A stretch of DNA of 64,000 bases from Quercus robur. Lineage: Eukaryota; Streptophyta; Magnoliopsida; Fagales; Fagaceae. This document shows positions 23,885 through 34,371 of this stretch, piece by piece. The stretch is from assembly GCF_932294415.1 (NCBI RefSeq), contig NC_065535.1, positions 69,991,362-70,055,361 of the forward strand. The letters run 5' to 3'. Below the pieces are notes generated by a model. That model was not told where the DNA came from. It searched no databases and saw only the letters and a program-made list of their open reading frames with translations. Position 1 is the stretch's first letter. The number at the start of each line of letters is the position of its first letter. Position numbers and translations under genes: made by a program.

Positions 23885-24230
23885 GTCCCAAGAACGCAGT
23901 CAGGTACCTTGCCAAAACAGCACGTCAGATGGACTCCTCCACCGTCAACAAGCTTGAAGATCAATTTCGATGGTGTCGTATTCTGTGAGACAGACGAAGC
24001 GGGGTTGGGAGTTGTTGTTCGTGACCACCAGGGAAGGGTGATGGCCTCCATGTCCGAAAAAACCAGGTTACCATCTTCCTTAGACGAAGTGGAAGCGTTG
24101 GCAGCGGTGCGAGCCATCTCTTTCGCTCTTGAACTCCATCTACCCTCTGTTATTGTCGAGGGAGATTCGGAGTTGATTATTTCAGCTTTACAAAGTGAGG
24201 AGGAGTCCTTTACTTCCTTTGGCCATTTGA
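23885..24230 (+). pseudogene. RNase H-like (RVT_3 type) fragment
   Basis: Plus-strand frame reads RWTPPPSTSLKINFDGVVF, then GLGVVVRDHQGRVMASMS, EVEALAAVRAISFALELH and VIVEGDSELIISAL. This is the plant RNase H-like domain with its NFDG, RDxxG and E-AL-A landmarks, as found at LINE C-termini and in stand-alone plant proteins. It stops at the T-run 24231-24254, the tail of an antisense LINE. No continuation exists on the far side of that LINE. No in-frame ATG is present upstream. It is a fragment from a different source than the LINE. Confidence 0.75.
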
Positions 24231-26782
24231 TTTTTTTTTTTTTTTTTTTTTTTTGGTAAGCTGGAATTAACATTCAACTAACAACCGGAAACCAACCTAG
24301 GACAGCGCCTGATACAAGAATCACCGTGAATATCAGCCTCAACAAGGGAGACTAATTCCACAGGAGGAATAGAATAAATAATAAACTCCGAAGCTTGAGA
24401 ATGGCCAGAATTCGCTAACCGATCCGCACATTTATTAGCTTCGCGAAATACACGATTGATACAAACTTGGGGGATTTGGGAAATCAATACCTTACAATCA
24501 TCAAATAGAGGAGAAATAACAGAGTTACCGTAACGGGGATTTTTAAGAGCATCCACAAGAGCCTTAGCGTCTAGTTCAATAATAATGGCAGGAAGCTTCA
24601 TTTGATGGATAAGCATCAAACCATCTCGTAAAGCCCAGATTTCTGCAGAAAAACTGTTCACATTGCCCAACTGCCTTGAAAACCCAATCACCCAGTTGCC
24701 CATATCATCTCTGATCAAGCCTCCCCCAGCTGCCTTGCCTAACGCTGCACTCCAAGACCCGTCTGTGTTCAACTTCAACCATCCCCTCTCCGGTCTTTCC
24801 CACTTCACTTGCTTGATCATCATAGGCCGGTTCCGACTTGGCTTAGAGGAAGAACTCCAAAGCCTGTGATGAGATACTCTTACTCAGGTTCGAATTAACA
24901 CTCTTTCTATTGAAAACAACCTGGTTCCGCTGCTTCCAAATCCACCAAAGAGCAAAAGAGAATAAGACATTCCAAGGAATACCCACAGCATTTTGAGAAG
25001 ATTTAAGGCCACCATTGGAGATTAACCAATCTCTAATACCTTGAGAGAAGAAGGAAGATTGTACACAGTATAAACTTAATTGTTGCCAAATGGGTCTAAC
25101 CAAACTACAATCTCTGAGGGCATGCAAAATAGTTTCGACTTCTAAATGGCACAATGGACAGGTAGTATCAAGCGGAATCCCTCTATTAGCTAAACATTCC
25201 TTAACACCAATATTCTGCTACATACACTTCCAAATAAACAATTGAATTCTAGGCAGTGACAGAAGCTTCCAAATCCAAGAACCAGAGAAGGACCCGATAC
25301 CAGGCGAGTTTATGGCAAGGAGATAGGCACTTCTCATATCAAAATTGCCTTTTAAAGAAGACTTCCAGGCTAGTTTATCACTGCATCTTGCCACACGAGG
25401 AACCGGGACAGCTTGAATGTCAGCTTTAACTTCAGGGGAAAACTCAAAAGGAATAGTAGTCCAATCCCAGCCAGCAGGAGAAAACACATCTTTGATTTGT
25501 AAATTCTCCAAAGCTTGCGGGATCGGGCCGTGGATAAGAGACCGAATGGGACCAAGGTTGGTCCATGTATCAGACCAGAAGTTTAGATTGCTTTCGTGAC
25601 CTGGGATCCATTTAACCCTTTTTTTGAAAACTTCTTCACCTTTCTTTAAGCCTTTCCATACCGGAAAGCTTGGAAGTCTAGCTTCATTCCTTGAGCTGAT
25701 TCGTTGCCTATTGCAGTACTTGAACCTCAAAACCTTAGCCCAAGGCACATTCCCTTCTTTATGAAACCTCCAATTGAGTTTGGCCAAAAGCGTCGTGTTC
25801 CTACCTTTAGCAGTTTGTAAACCCAACCCTCCTGCCTCTTTCGGCTTAGTCACTTCACCCCAATTGACCCAATGCATTTTTTTAGCATGATCTGAAGACC
25901 CCCATAGAAAGCTTCTATTGACCCTATCAATACCAGTCAAAATTTTTGCAGGAAGGGAAGCATATTGCATCACATAATTTGGGATCGTTGAGGAAGAAGC
26001 CTGGATGAGAACTACCCAACCAACCATAGAGAGTAAATTGGCTTTCCACCCTGCCAACTTCTTCTTAACTCTATCTAGCACAAAATCAAAGTCATGCTTG
26101 CGGTCACCTGAGTGCTTCAACGGAAAACCCAGGTACTTACCAAGATTAGAAGTCAAATTAAACCCAAGACTATCAGAGAGAAGCTCTCTTTGATCCGGAT
26201 CCACATTTGGAGAGAAAAACACATGAGATTTGGCTTCACTCACCTTCTGCCCAGATTTTTGGCAAAATTCATTCAACACTTCCTTAATGGTATTACAGTT
26301 GTCCTGATCTGCACTAGCAAACAGCACCAAGTCATCCGCAAAAAATAAGTGCGAAAAAAAGGGGCCGCTCCTAGAAGCTCTCACTGGATTCCAGAGCTTA
26401 GCCTCACATTTCTCCTCAATCAAATGGCCCAAAAATTCCATACAAAGGATGAAAAGATAAGGAGAGAGGGGGTCTCCTTATCTAATACCTCTAGATGGGC
26501 AAAAAGCATCTAAACAGCCACCATTAAAAAGAAGGGAAGTCGAGACCGAGGAAACACAGCTCATAATAATATCAATAAGAGAGGCAGGAAAATTGAAAAA
26601 AAATCAGCATTTCCCTAATAAAACTCCACTCAATCTTATCGTAAGCTTTTTCCAGATCAATCTTAATAGCCATATACCCCTTGCGACCTTTAGCTCTGCC
26701 TATAGAATGGATCAATTCTTGCACAATTATAACATTGTCTGCCCCTCCCCTGCCCGGAACAAAAGCCGTTTGATAAGCCGTT
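24231..26782 (-). mobile_element. 5'-truncated LINE (L1-type with RNase H)
   Basis: The minus-strand order is RT fingers, RT palm, zf-RVT and RNase H, with a 24-nt poly-A (T24 at 24231-24254 on the plus strand) at the 3' end. The 5' end at about 26782 is inside the RT domain (TAFVPGR), so ORF1 and endonuclease are absent, typical of incomplete reverse transcription. It abuts P450 sequence on the right and an RNase H fragment on the left. No target duplication is visible. Confidence 0.88.
24278..26782 (-). pseudogene. LINE RT / zf-RVT / RNase H polyprotein, decayed
   Basis: RT begins TAFVPGRGGADNVIIVQE, then KIDLEKAYDKIEW and, in another frame, GDPLSPYLFIL and the catalytic FADD (about 26330-26343). 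Next is the conserved LGKYLGFPL region, a zf-RVT finger (CPLCHLEVETILHALRDC), and RNase H (LNTDGS, GLIRDDMGNW, AEIWALRDGL, REANKCADRLAN). Lesions: a one-base shift in a T-run near 26600, stop codons near 26480 and 25219, and a frameshift near 24845. Non-functional. Confidence 0.88.
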
Positions 26783-27081
26783 TGGGAAGGATGGAAAGCA
26801 TATGGGGTGAAGATTGCTTGGACTTCAAGCCAGAGAGATGGATTACAGAGTTCGGTGGAATAGTGCATGTACCATCTTTCAAGTTCATAGCATTTAATGC
26901 GGGAGCGAGGACTTGTTTAGGTAAGGATATGGCTTTCATTCAAATGAAAATAATTGCAACTGCCATCATTTGGAAATACCATGTTCGTGTGGTTGAAGAT
27001 CATCCTGTTTCACCAAGTATTTCCATTGTTCTTCATATGAAACATGGTTTGAAGGTGAGGATCAACAAGAGATATGTTTGA
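26783..27081 (+). pseudogene. CYP96-like P450 3' fragment
   Basis: Encodes the last 98 or so residues of a P450: GRMESIWGEDCLDFKPERW, the intact heme loop FNAGARTCLG, and the C-terminus HMKHGLKVRINKR, stop 27079-27081. It corresponds to residue 408 onward of the intact gene at 30576. The frame is open, but the first 80 percent is missing, replaced by the LINE. It is closer in the heme region to the minus-strand P450 at 34372 (ARTCLGKD, GGIVHVPSF) than to the pseudogene at 2213. Confidence 0.92.
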
Positions 27082-27664
27082 CAAAGAAATTTTAGTACTA
27101 GCTAAAGTTGCATTTAGGGAAATAATCACTCATGACCCTTCAAACCAACTTCGGCTATATATGTATTTCCTTATTTAGTTTTGTGTTTCATTGTAATTTT
27201 TATAAGTCGAGGTGATGTATTAGTCCTATATAAATGCCAATGCTCATGAGTCATGACCCTTTCACAACAATAAAGAATTTTCCAAAAAAATGAATCGAAA
27301 AATTGAGATGGAAAAGGGATTAAATCTAATAAGAATCTGGTGCTCAAGTCCTTATTTTTACATTATTCTTTCTCTACTAGTGTTCAATATTAGAGTTTTA
27401 CACAGCCTTTCAAATTGCCCATTTGAGAGAGAGAGAGAGTCATACACAACCTTTCTCTCTTCTCTTTCCCTCTCCCATTTCCATATCAACGAGAGGAGAT
27501 TATTTTCATCAATATCTTCACCATACTTGAGTGTTGAGAGTTTTTTGAAGCTGGGAATCATTGTAGCAATACCACTAATTCAAGGAGACTTGGCTGCTTG
27601 CGGTTGGTGGCTCAACTTGCAAATCTCGCAAATGGATGAAGAAATGACCCAGTGTAATAAGTTG
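27082..27664. other. Duplicated P450 3' flank
   Basis: Homologous to 2982-3290 plus 4905-5200, without the 1.6-kb insertion seen there. It therefore shows the pre-insertion state. The 125-codon ORF in it is not conserved in the other copy and is not annotated. Confidence 0.7.
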
Positions 27665-28804
27665 TGATAGGCCAAGAATATATTGACCCCTTTGGTAAAT
27701 TAATCAATTAATTAGCCAAGTGAAATTAATTAGCCAAGTGAAATTAATTAAATTCAATTACATATAATAAGTGTGGTAGCACAAACAAATCACCAACTAA
27801 GTTAAATGCAGTGGAAAATAAATTTGACACGAGTGATTTATTTACGAATGGGGAAAACCACCGAGACAAAATCTCACCAGGTGAATTTAAGGTCACCACT
27901 CTTAAGAATCCACTATTATCAAAACAAGCAGTTACAAGTAAACAAATCCCAGTATCTTATACCAACCCACAGTTGAACCCTTACCCTAATACACAATTGG
28001 ACTTGTAATGTAGTGACAATCTCTCCTTTCAATACAGGGCTCCAACTACGTGACTAACCAATCGATGCACAGATCCCAGTACATGACTAACACACCAACT
28101 TGAAAAAGATGTTGGCTGCAAAGTTCTTCAGTTCATCCACACGATGAAGATCAAGAAACTTCATGGTTACAAAACCCTCGGCGCAAAAACACAGCAGCTT
28201 CTTTAAGAGAAAGATAAACTAAGGCAAATTGTCTCCGGTCACAATTTGAGTGAATAATCACTTTGCATCAAGTTGCATCATCTTAAATGGCCCTTAAAAT
28301 AATCCTTATACATGCCTAGAGTTGTGAGAAAAGAAACCCTACAAAAAAATGCAACAGCTTCTTCAAGAGAAAGATGAACTAGGACAAATTGTCTCCGATC
28401 ACAATTTGAGTGAATAATCACTTTGCATCAAGTTGCATCATCTTAGACGACCCTTAAAAAAATCCTTATATATGTCTAGGGTTGTGAGAAAAAAAAAAAC
28501 CTTACACAAATAACTTGGATATGCGTGAAAAACAAATCTGGAAATCTGAATTTCGTAATTCTCAATAGATATAGCTTTTGTCGAGAGCTGTTGAGAATCA
28601 CATATTAAATCTCGATAGATACATCTGTCGAGTTTTAATGAACAGCACTTCTTCACTTAATTCTTGGACAGATTTGCATGACTTCAATACTAAACTTAAA
28701 CTCTTATTCCTTGAAGTATTAAATACATCCTAGATCTACCCAATTACAAGTAAAGTGCGTTTTGTTAAAGGATTAGCAAATACTATATGACATATGTTCT
28801 AACA
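27665..28804 (+). mobile_element. Solo LTR, family A, copy 1
   Basis: Starts TGATAGGCCAAG and ends TATGTTCTAACA; flanks AGTTG (27660-27664) and AGTTC (28805-28809). It shares with copy 2 a long collinear series of motifs (CAAATCACCAA, GACACGA-TGATTT, AGGTCACCACT, AAGAATCCACTA, AAGCAGTTACAA, GTACAGTGC or similar). Contains a tandem duplication. The P450-flank homology is interrupted exactly here. Confidence 0.75.
28190..28505. repeat. Tandem duplication (~160 bp) inside solo LTR
   Basis: CAGCTTCTTYAAGAGAAAGA recurs at an offset of 160 bp, with the following CAAATTGTCTCCGRTCACAA and TTGCATCAAGTTGCATCATC. The second LTR copy lacks the duplication. Confidence 0.88.
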
Positions 28805-28963
28805 AGTTCTATATATGTCCTAAAAGGTTGTTAGCTAGAACTTGGAAAGTTCAAGTACAAGGATAGCATTAGGATTGGAGGGTTTTTTGTATATCCTGTA
28901 CTGCAACTATTAATCTAGTTTATGGTTTCAGTGTCAGTGCCGCAAAGAGGTTTTTTTTGTCTA

Positions 28964-29876
28964 TGTTGGGTTATAGTAGATTGACCCCGGTTAATTAATT
29001 CAATTACCCAAGTTGATTTATTAGATCAAATTACATGCAAATCGTGAAGGCACCAACAAATCACCAAATAAACTAAGTGCAATAAAAATAAAATAGACAC
29101 GATGATTTGTTGACGAATAGAGAAAACCTCTCGCAAGGCAAAAACCCCACTGGGTGAATTTTAGGTCACCACTTCCAAGAATCCACTAAGCAAGAACAAG
29201 CAGTTACAAATATAAAGAATCTTAACACTACCAGGCCTATCCCCAAATACTAACCTACAGTTTGACCTGCTTCAATCCCCATTTGGACTTGATCTTGCAG
29301 AAGATTTCTTCCTTTACACGGATCCCAGTACGTAACTAACTCCCAACAACTAAATGATTGTTGTGAGTTATAAAGTTCTTCACTCCAAAGCACGTTGAAG
29401 ATCTAGAAGCACTTGGTTACAAAACTCTAAGGTGTACCAAACGCAGTAACTTCTCACAGAGTGTATGAATTCTCTAATTAAGTCTCTGTGTATTCTCTAA
29501 TTAAGTCTCTACATCAATAATGACTTTAAAATAAGCCTTTTATATGGTTTAGCAGTTTAAAGAACGAAACCCTTGCAACCCAAGTCATCATGGGCTGAAA
29601 TTCAAATCTGAGAATTATGAAATCGTAGTTCTCGATAGATCGAGCTTGTGTCGAGAATTCTTCATTAAGTCTCAATAGATGCTAGTGTCGAGCTTCACTG
29701 AATCAGTTTTTCTTTACTTGTTTCTTGGTTCAGTCTTCATGTCCATAATGATACTACTTGTAATGTAAACTTTATATACTTTTTGATACATTAAACACAA
29801 CTTAAATCTATCCAGTTACAAGTACAGTGCATTTTGTCAAAGAATATGCCAATACGTAGAAAATATGACCCTAACA
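28964..29876 (+). mobile_element. Solo LTR, family A, copy 2
   Basis: Begins TGTTGGGTTATAGTAG and ends ATGACCCTAACA; the tips TGTTGGG/CCTAACA are near inverse complements. Flanks GTCTA (28959-28963) and GTCTG (29877-29881). 913 bp. Same family as copy 1. Confidence 0.78.
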
Positions 29877-29881
29877 GTCTG

Positions 29882-30575
29882 GTTCTTAGATTTTCTTCTT
29901 TGATAATACATCCAATATTATCTTGTGATTTGCATCCTTTTGCTGCTCTATTTTATTGCTTTATATGCTTTAGATGTTTATATTTAGGTCCATACAACAT
30001 TCAATTGGTTAATAACTTATTTTTGAAACTAATTGCTAGCTTAACTTAAAAGTGGTTAAGTTGTAAAATTGAAATTTTGGGTCTAAATCCATACCTAGGT
30101 TTTTGGGTAAGTTTTCACAAGGTTTATGGGGTAACTCCTCAAGCATAAGGATTAACTAAGATAAAATCAATAGTTGAGAATAATTATCCCTTGAAAGCTA
30201 GGGTCCTTGGCTCACTTTCAATTAATTTTCACGTTTAAAATAAAAACCATCCCTTGAAAGTTGAAACAAACTTCTTGTAGATATCATTTCAAAAGGTAAT
30301 TTACAAATAAACGTGAACCAATTAAGGGTCTACAGATAAATGTCGGGATGAAGTTTTCAATAATACATTCTCCAAACAGAAGGTTTGTCACCGACAACAA
30401 ATCATAAAAGACAAAAGAACGTAATCCTTTCGGCATATCACCCATCTGCAACCTTATCTAAATTAGATAACAAACAAGTGGACTTACTGCTTTATATCCT
30501 AACTGATATTTTACTTCAATAGAAGGGTAGGCAAAGACTCTTCTATGCAAGCCTACAAAACTTCATACAACTCCG
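29882..30575. other. P450 flank homology, then upstream region of the P450 gene
   Basis: 29882 to about 30110 matches 5330-5570. The rest has no repeat call; CTTTATATCC at about 30490 is a weak TATA candidate for the gene at 30576. Confidence 0.4.
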
Positions 30576-32093
30576 ATGACCATACTTTTGTACCCAGAGA
30601 TACTTGTAGCAATATTTCTATGCTTCCTTTTTCTTTGTCATTTGAGATGGAGCAAAAGCCGAACCATTACAAACTGGCCTGTTGTCGGAATGCTCCCAGG
30701 CCTTCTTCAAAATGCATCCAATGTGCACGAGTATGTTACCTGGCTCCTAAAACAAAATGGGGGCACTTTCAAGTTTAAGGGTCCTTGGTTCACTAACATG
30801 ACCTTCATGGTCACGAGTGATCACATGAACATCCACCACATGTTCAGCAAAAACTTTTCTAACTACACAAAAGGGCAGAAGTTCCAGGAAATTTTTGATG
30901 TTCTGGGAGATGGGATTTTCAATTCTGATTCTGACTCGTGGACATATCAAAGGAAGCTACTTCACACAGTGTTAAAGGACAACAAGTTTAAGTTGTTCTT
31001 TGAGCAATTTGTCAAGGGAAAAGTGGAAAAGAGCCTCATTCCTGTTCTTGATCATGTCTCAAGTTTTGGAATTGAGGTGGATTTACAAGACATTTTTCAA
31101 CGGTTCACATTTGACACTGCTTGCTTAGTGGTTTTGGGTTTTGATCCAAACTGTCTCTCCATTGAATTCCCAGATGTTTCCCATGCAAAAGCGTTTGATC
31201 AAATAGAGGAATGTTTGTTATACCGACACATTGTGCCAGAAAGCTGCTGGAAGCTACAAAGATGGCTTCAAATCGGAATTGAGAAGAAGTTAAGCAGTGC
31301 TTGGAAAATTTTTGATCAATTTATATACAGATGCATCTCATCCAGGCCAGAAGAACTAAGCCAAAGTAAAGCCCCAAAGACCGAGGAAGAAAAATTTGAC
31401 TTGTTGACAGCTTTAGGGGAACAAGTAGAAGAAATTGGTGGTATTATAAAATCCGACAAGTTTCTAAGGGACACAGCATTTAATCTCATGGTAGCCGGGA
31501 GAGATACCATAAGTGCAGGCCTCACTTGGCTTTTTTGGATTGTTGCAACACACCCACATGTGGAAGCAAAAATTCTAGAAGAGATCAAGGAGCATTTGTT
31601 GGACAACGGAAAGTGGAAGGATTTTAACATAGATGAAATAAGTAAGCTAGTTTATCTCCATGGAGTGATATGCGAATCCTTACGCCTTTATCCACCTGTA
31701 CCTTTCGAGCACAAATGTTCAGTTCAATTTGATATTCTTCCTAGTGGTCACTCTATCAGGCCAAATACAACAATGTTATGCTCTTTATACTCAATGGGAA
31801 GGATGGAGAGCATATGGGGTCAAGATTATATGGACTTCAAGCCAGAGAGATGGATTTCAGAGCGTGGAAGAATATTGCATACACCATCTTTCAAGTTCAT
31901 AGCATTTAATGCAGGACCAAGGACTTGTATAGGTAAGGATATAGCTTTCATTCAAATGAAAATAATTGCAAGCGCCATCATTTGGAATTACCATGTTCAT
32001 GTGGTTGAAGGTCATCCTGTTTCACCGAGTATTTCCATTCTGCTTCATATGAAACATGGTTTGAAGGTAAGGATCAGCAAGAGAAATGTTTGA
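30576..32093 (+). CDS. Cytochrome P450, CYP96A-like (alkane/fatty-acid hydroxylase)
   Basis: A single-exon 505-aa protein, normal length for the CYP86 clan. Residues 1-20 form the hydrophobic ER anchor, followed by a basic stretch and the ITNWPVVGMLPG proline-rich hinge. Oxygen-binding I-helix AGRDT at 307-311, ExxR (ESLR) at 367-370, PERW at 423-426, and heme loop FNAGPRTCIG at 444-453 with Cys451 as the heme ligand. All core motifs are intact. The sequence looks CYP96A-like, the family of the mid-chain alkane hydroxylase of wax synthesis. It uses O2 and NADPH with P450 reductase on the ER; substrate is inferred from family only. It has no intron, as usual for CYP96. It lies tail-to-tail with a second copy. 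Confidence 0.92.
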   Translation: MTILLYPEILVAIFLCFLFLCHLRWSKSRTITNWPVVGMLPGLLQNASNVHEYVTWLLKQNGGTFKFKGPWFTNMTFMVTSDHMNIHHMFSKNFSNYTKGQKFQEIFDVLGDGIFNSDSDSWTYQRKLLHTVLKDNKFKLFFEQFVKGKVEKSLIPVLDHVSSFGIEVDLQDIFQRFTFDTACLVVLGFDPNCLSIEFPDVSHAKAFDQIEECLLYRHIVPESCWKLQRWLQIGIEKKLSSAWKIFDQFIYRCISSRPEELSQSKAPKTEEEKFDLLTALGEQVEEIGGIIKSDKFLRDTAFNLMVAGRDTISAGLTWLFWIVATHPHVEAKILEEIKEHLLDNGKWKDFNIDEISKLVYLHGVICESLRLYPPVPFEHKCSVQFDILPSGHSIRPNTTMLCSLYSMGRMESIWGQDYMDFKPERWISERGRILHTPSFKFIAFNAGPRTCIGKDIAFIQMKIIASAIIWNYHVHVVEGHPVSPSISILLHMKHGLKVRISKRNV

Positions 32094-34371
32094 CGATGAA
32101 ATTTCAGTACCAGCTAAAGTTGTAGTGTTGACAAGTTGTTTTTCAATAAAAATCTTTATGTGGGTAAATCATCACTCATACCCTGCAAATCATCTTCCAC
32201 TATTTATAGTCCTTATTAGAAGTCATTTCTTGTTCAATGTGGTTGGCATCCACGCATTGTTCATTCTCATATGCTTGCTCTTCATACTTACTGTGAGTAA
32301 TGGCAGAGCCAGGAATTTCCGTTGGGGGAAGGGAATTAATTCACATTCTTCCAGCCCCCAAGTTTCAATGTGCATGACTGCATGACTCCACCACTGATTG
32401 TGAGTCACGTTCTTTAAGCTATTCATGTTTAAGGATCGCATTTAGGCATCCTCATATTTAGATTTTGTGTCTCACATCCCCTCATGAACTAATTTATTTC
32501 TCTCTTTGTCAATTTGTGACAAAAAGGGGAAGTGAATTTAAGGGAAGCAGAATTAGCTGTAAAGGGGGACTAGGTTTAGAGAACTCTTATTTAGATAACC
32601 CTGGATATATATTGTACTTTATTGTTACATGTATGTTTTTGCTTCAGGGGGAGTTTTTTTTTTTTTTAAGTGTTTGCTGTCATCTATGAACTCACTAGTT
32701 GTTGACATTCAGTATAATTTAAAATTAAATTCATTACTTGATGCCTAATATCTTGTGACTAAAAGCTGTTGCTCATACCTGTTTATGTCTCATATATTTA
32801 ATGTGTTCACTTAAGGTTTCAGAAAAAGACATATTACTTTCACTTCTGAGTTGTGATGGAGTCTCCAGTAAGACATAGTAATCTTAGTTTGTTAAATAAT
32901 TCTCAAGCCTTAGTTTATTACTTGAGTTTGTAATATGGGATTTTGTTTTTAAATCTGTAATGGGATTTTGTCATGAAATTGCTAAATGGAGATTTTTAGG
33001 ATTTAGATTGGAAATATTCAAATTGACATTATAATCTAAACAAAGAAAGAGCCAAGTCTGAAACTGCTTGAGGAAGTGTCATCTGAAAAAGCTTGCTTAA
33101 GTGAAGGTGAAGCTCACTCAACCGATAATATAAGCAGCTCAAGAGAATCACTTAATTAACCCAAAAATTTGCCTTTACCTCGCTCGAGCAAAATAGTAAA
33201 GCTGCTTTCCAATGAGGTTCATTGTTGCAAATCTTTAGAAAGGTTTCCCTTGTGTCAAAATTCTGTTTTATTTGGATGTGGAGTTCGTGGAGAAAATCAT
33301 AACTGTATACTCTATAATTTGATTATATTGTTACAACAAGTGGGGGAGGGGATTTAAACATTCTTCTCATATCCAGTGAACTACAAGACTATTGGCTATT
33401 TTGATTGATTTGGTTTATGCATATCTATGTTTTATATTTGTGAATATACATGCAAGTTATAATTTGTGTGAGTATTATTAAAAGTAGTAAAAGCAAAGAG
33501 AATTTTAAGGAATAAAACATTATGATCTTTTTTTTTTGTTGGCTTTATAAGTGTTGATCGGAAAAGTGAGAGCAAAAAATGACACATGACTAGAGTCTGC
33601 TAGAGCGAAGGTTTGAGCTCACTAGAGCCGAACCTTCTTCAGTGAGGTTTGAGCTCACTTAAGTGGAGGTCTCTCAAGTAGAAAAAATAAAAATAAAAAT
33701 TGTATGTGCCGGTCTTATGAAACCCATGTCTCACTAACATGTAAGTCCCATTCAAGCGAGACAATTGCAAAAACAGTGTTTTTAACAAAATTTTACCAAA
33801 AAAAAGGGAAACTGCTGATAAAATCCAAGGTAACAATCTAGAGGGCTTACATAAAGAAAAGTAGTCTTTCCAGTGTACCTTTTCAATGGAAAACTCTTCA
33901 TTATGTATTGATATTGTTTCATATGCATTAAATGGAATAATAGTTACATTTTTGGGTGCTTTCTAAAGCACAAATAGTTTATGTGAGTGAGACACACCAT
34001 AAAGAGAAATTCAGTAGAGTCCTTCAAGATGGCTACTTGTAGGATCCGGGTTTAGTTATATCTTGCAGTTGATTTTTTTTGGAACCCTATAGCAAACTCA
34101 AATTGAGTGAGGTCAATATCATATCATCTTAAAGACTGAATTTATTCGTACCTCTAAGCCTACTTCAAGTTTATGTTTTCCATTGAATTTCCCCTGAAAT
34201 TCCCCAACAATGTGTGGGTTGTTTTAATAGGTATGATTGATGAGTAAATCCAATAATTCCACAAAGTTCATCACAGTGGTCTAACCATCATTTTTTCATT
34301 ATGTTTCAAGGAATTTATGCAGCTCACAATTTATATTTATTTGGAGACAACTACTCACAGAAATTTCTTCA
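32094..34371. other. Intergenic region between convergent P450 genes
   Basis: Holds both 3' flanks. Stretches near 33030-33130 and 33580-33680 have repeated GAGCTCACT / AAGTGRAGG-type motifs that look like old repeat DNA. No ORF with a recognisable domain was found, including short ones at 32086-32385, 32465-32689 and 33169-33357. Confidence 0.45.

Noticed and set aside
24231..24254. T24 run as a CRISPR- or terminator-like signal
   Set aside because: It is the poly-A tail of the antisense LINE.
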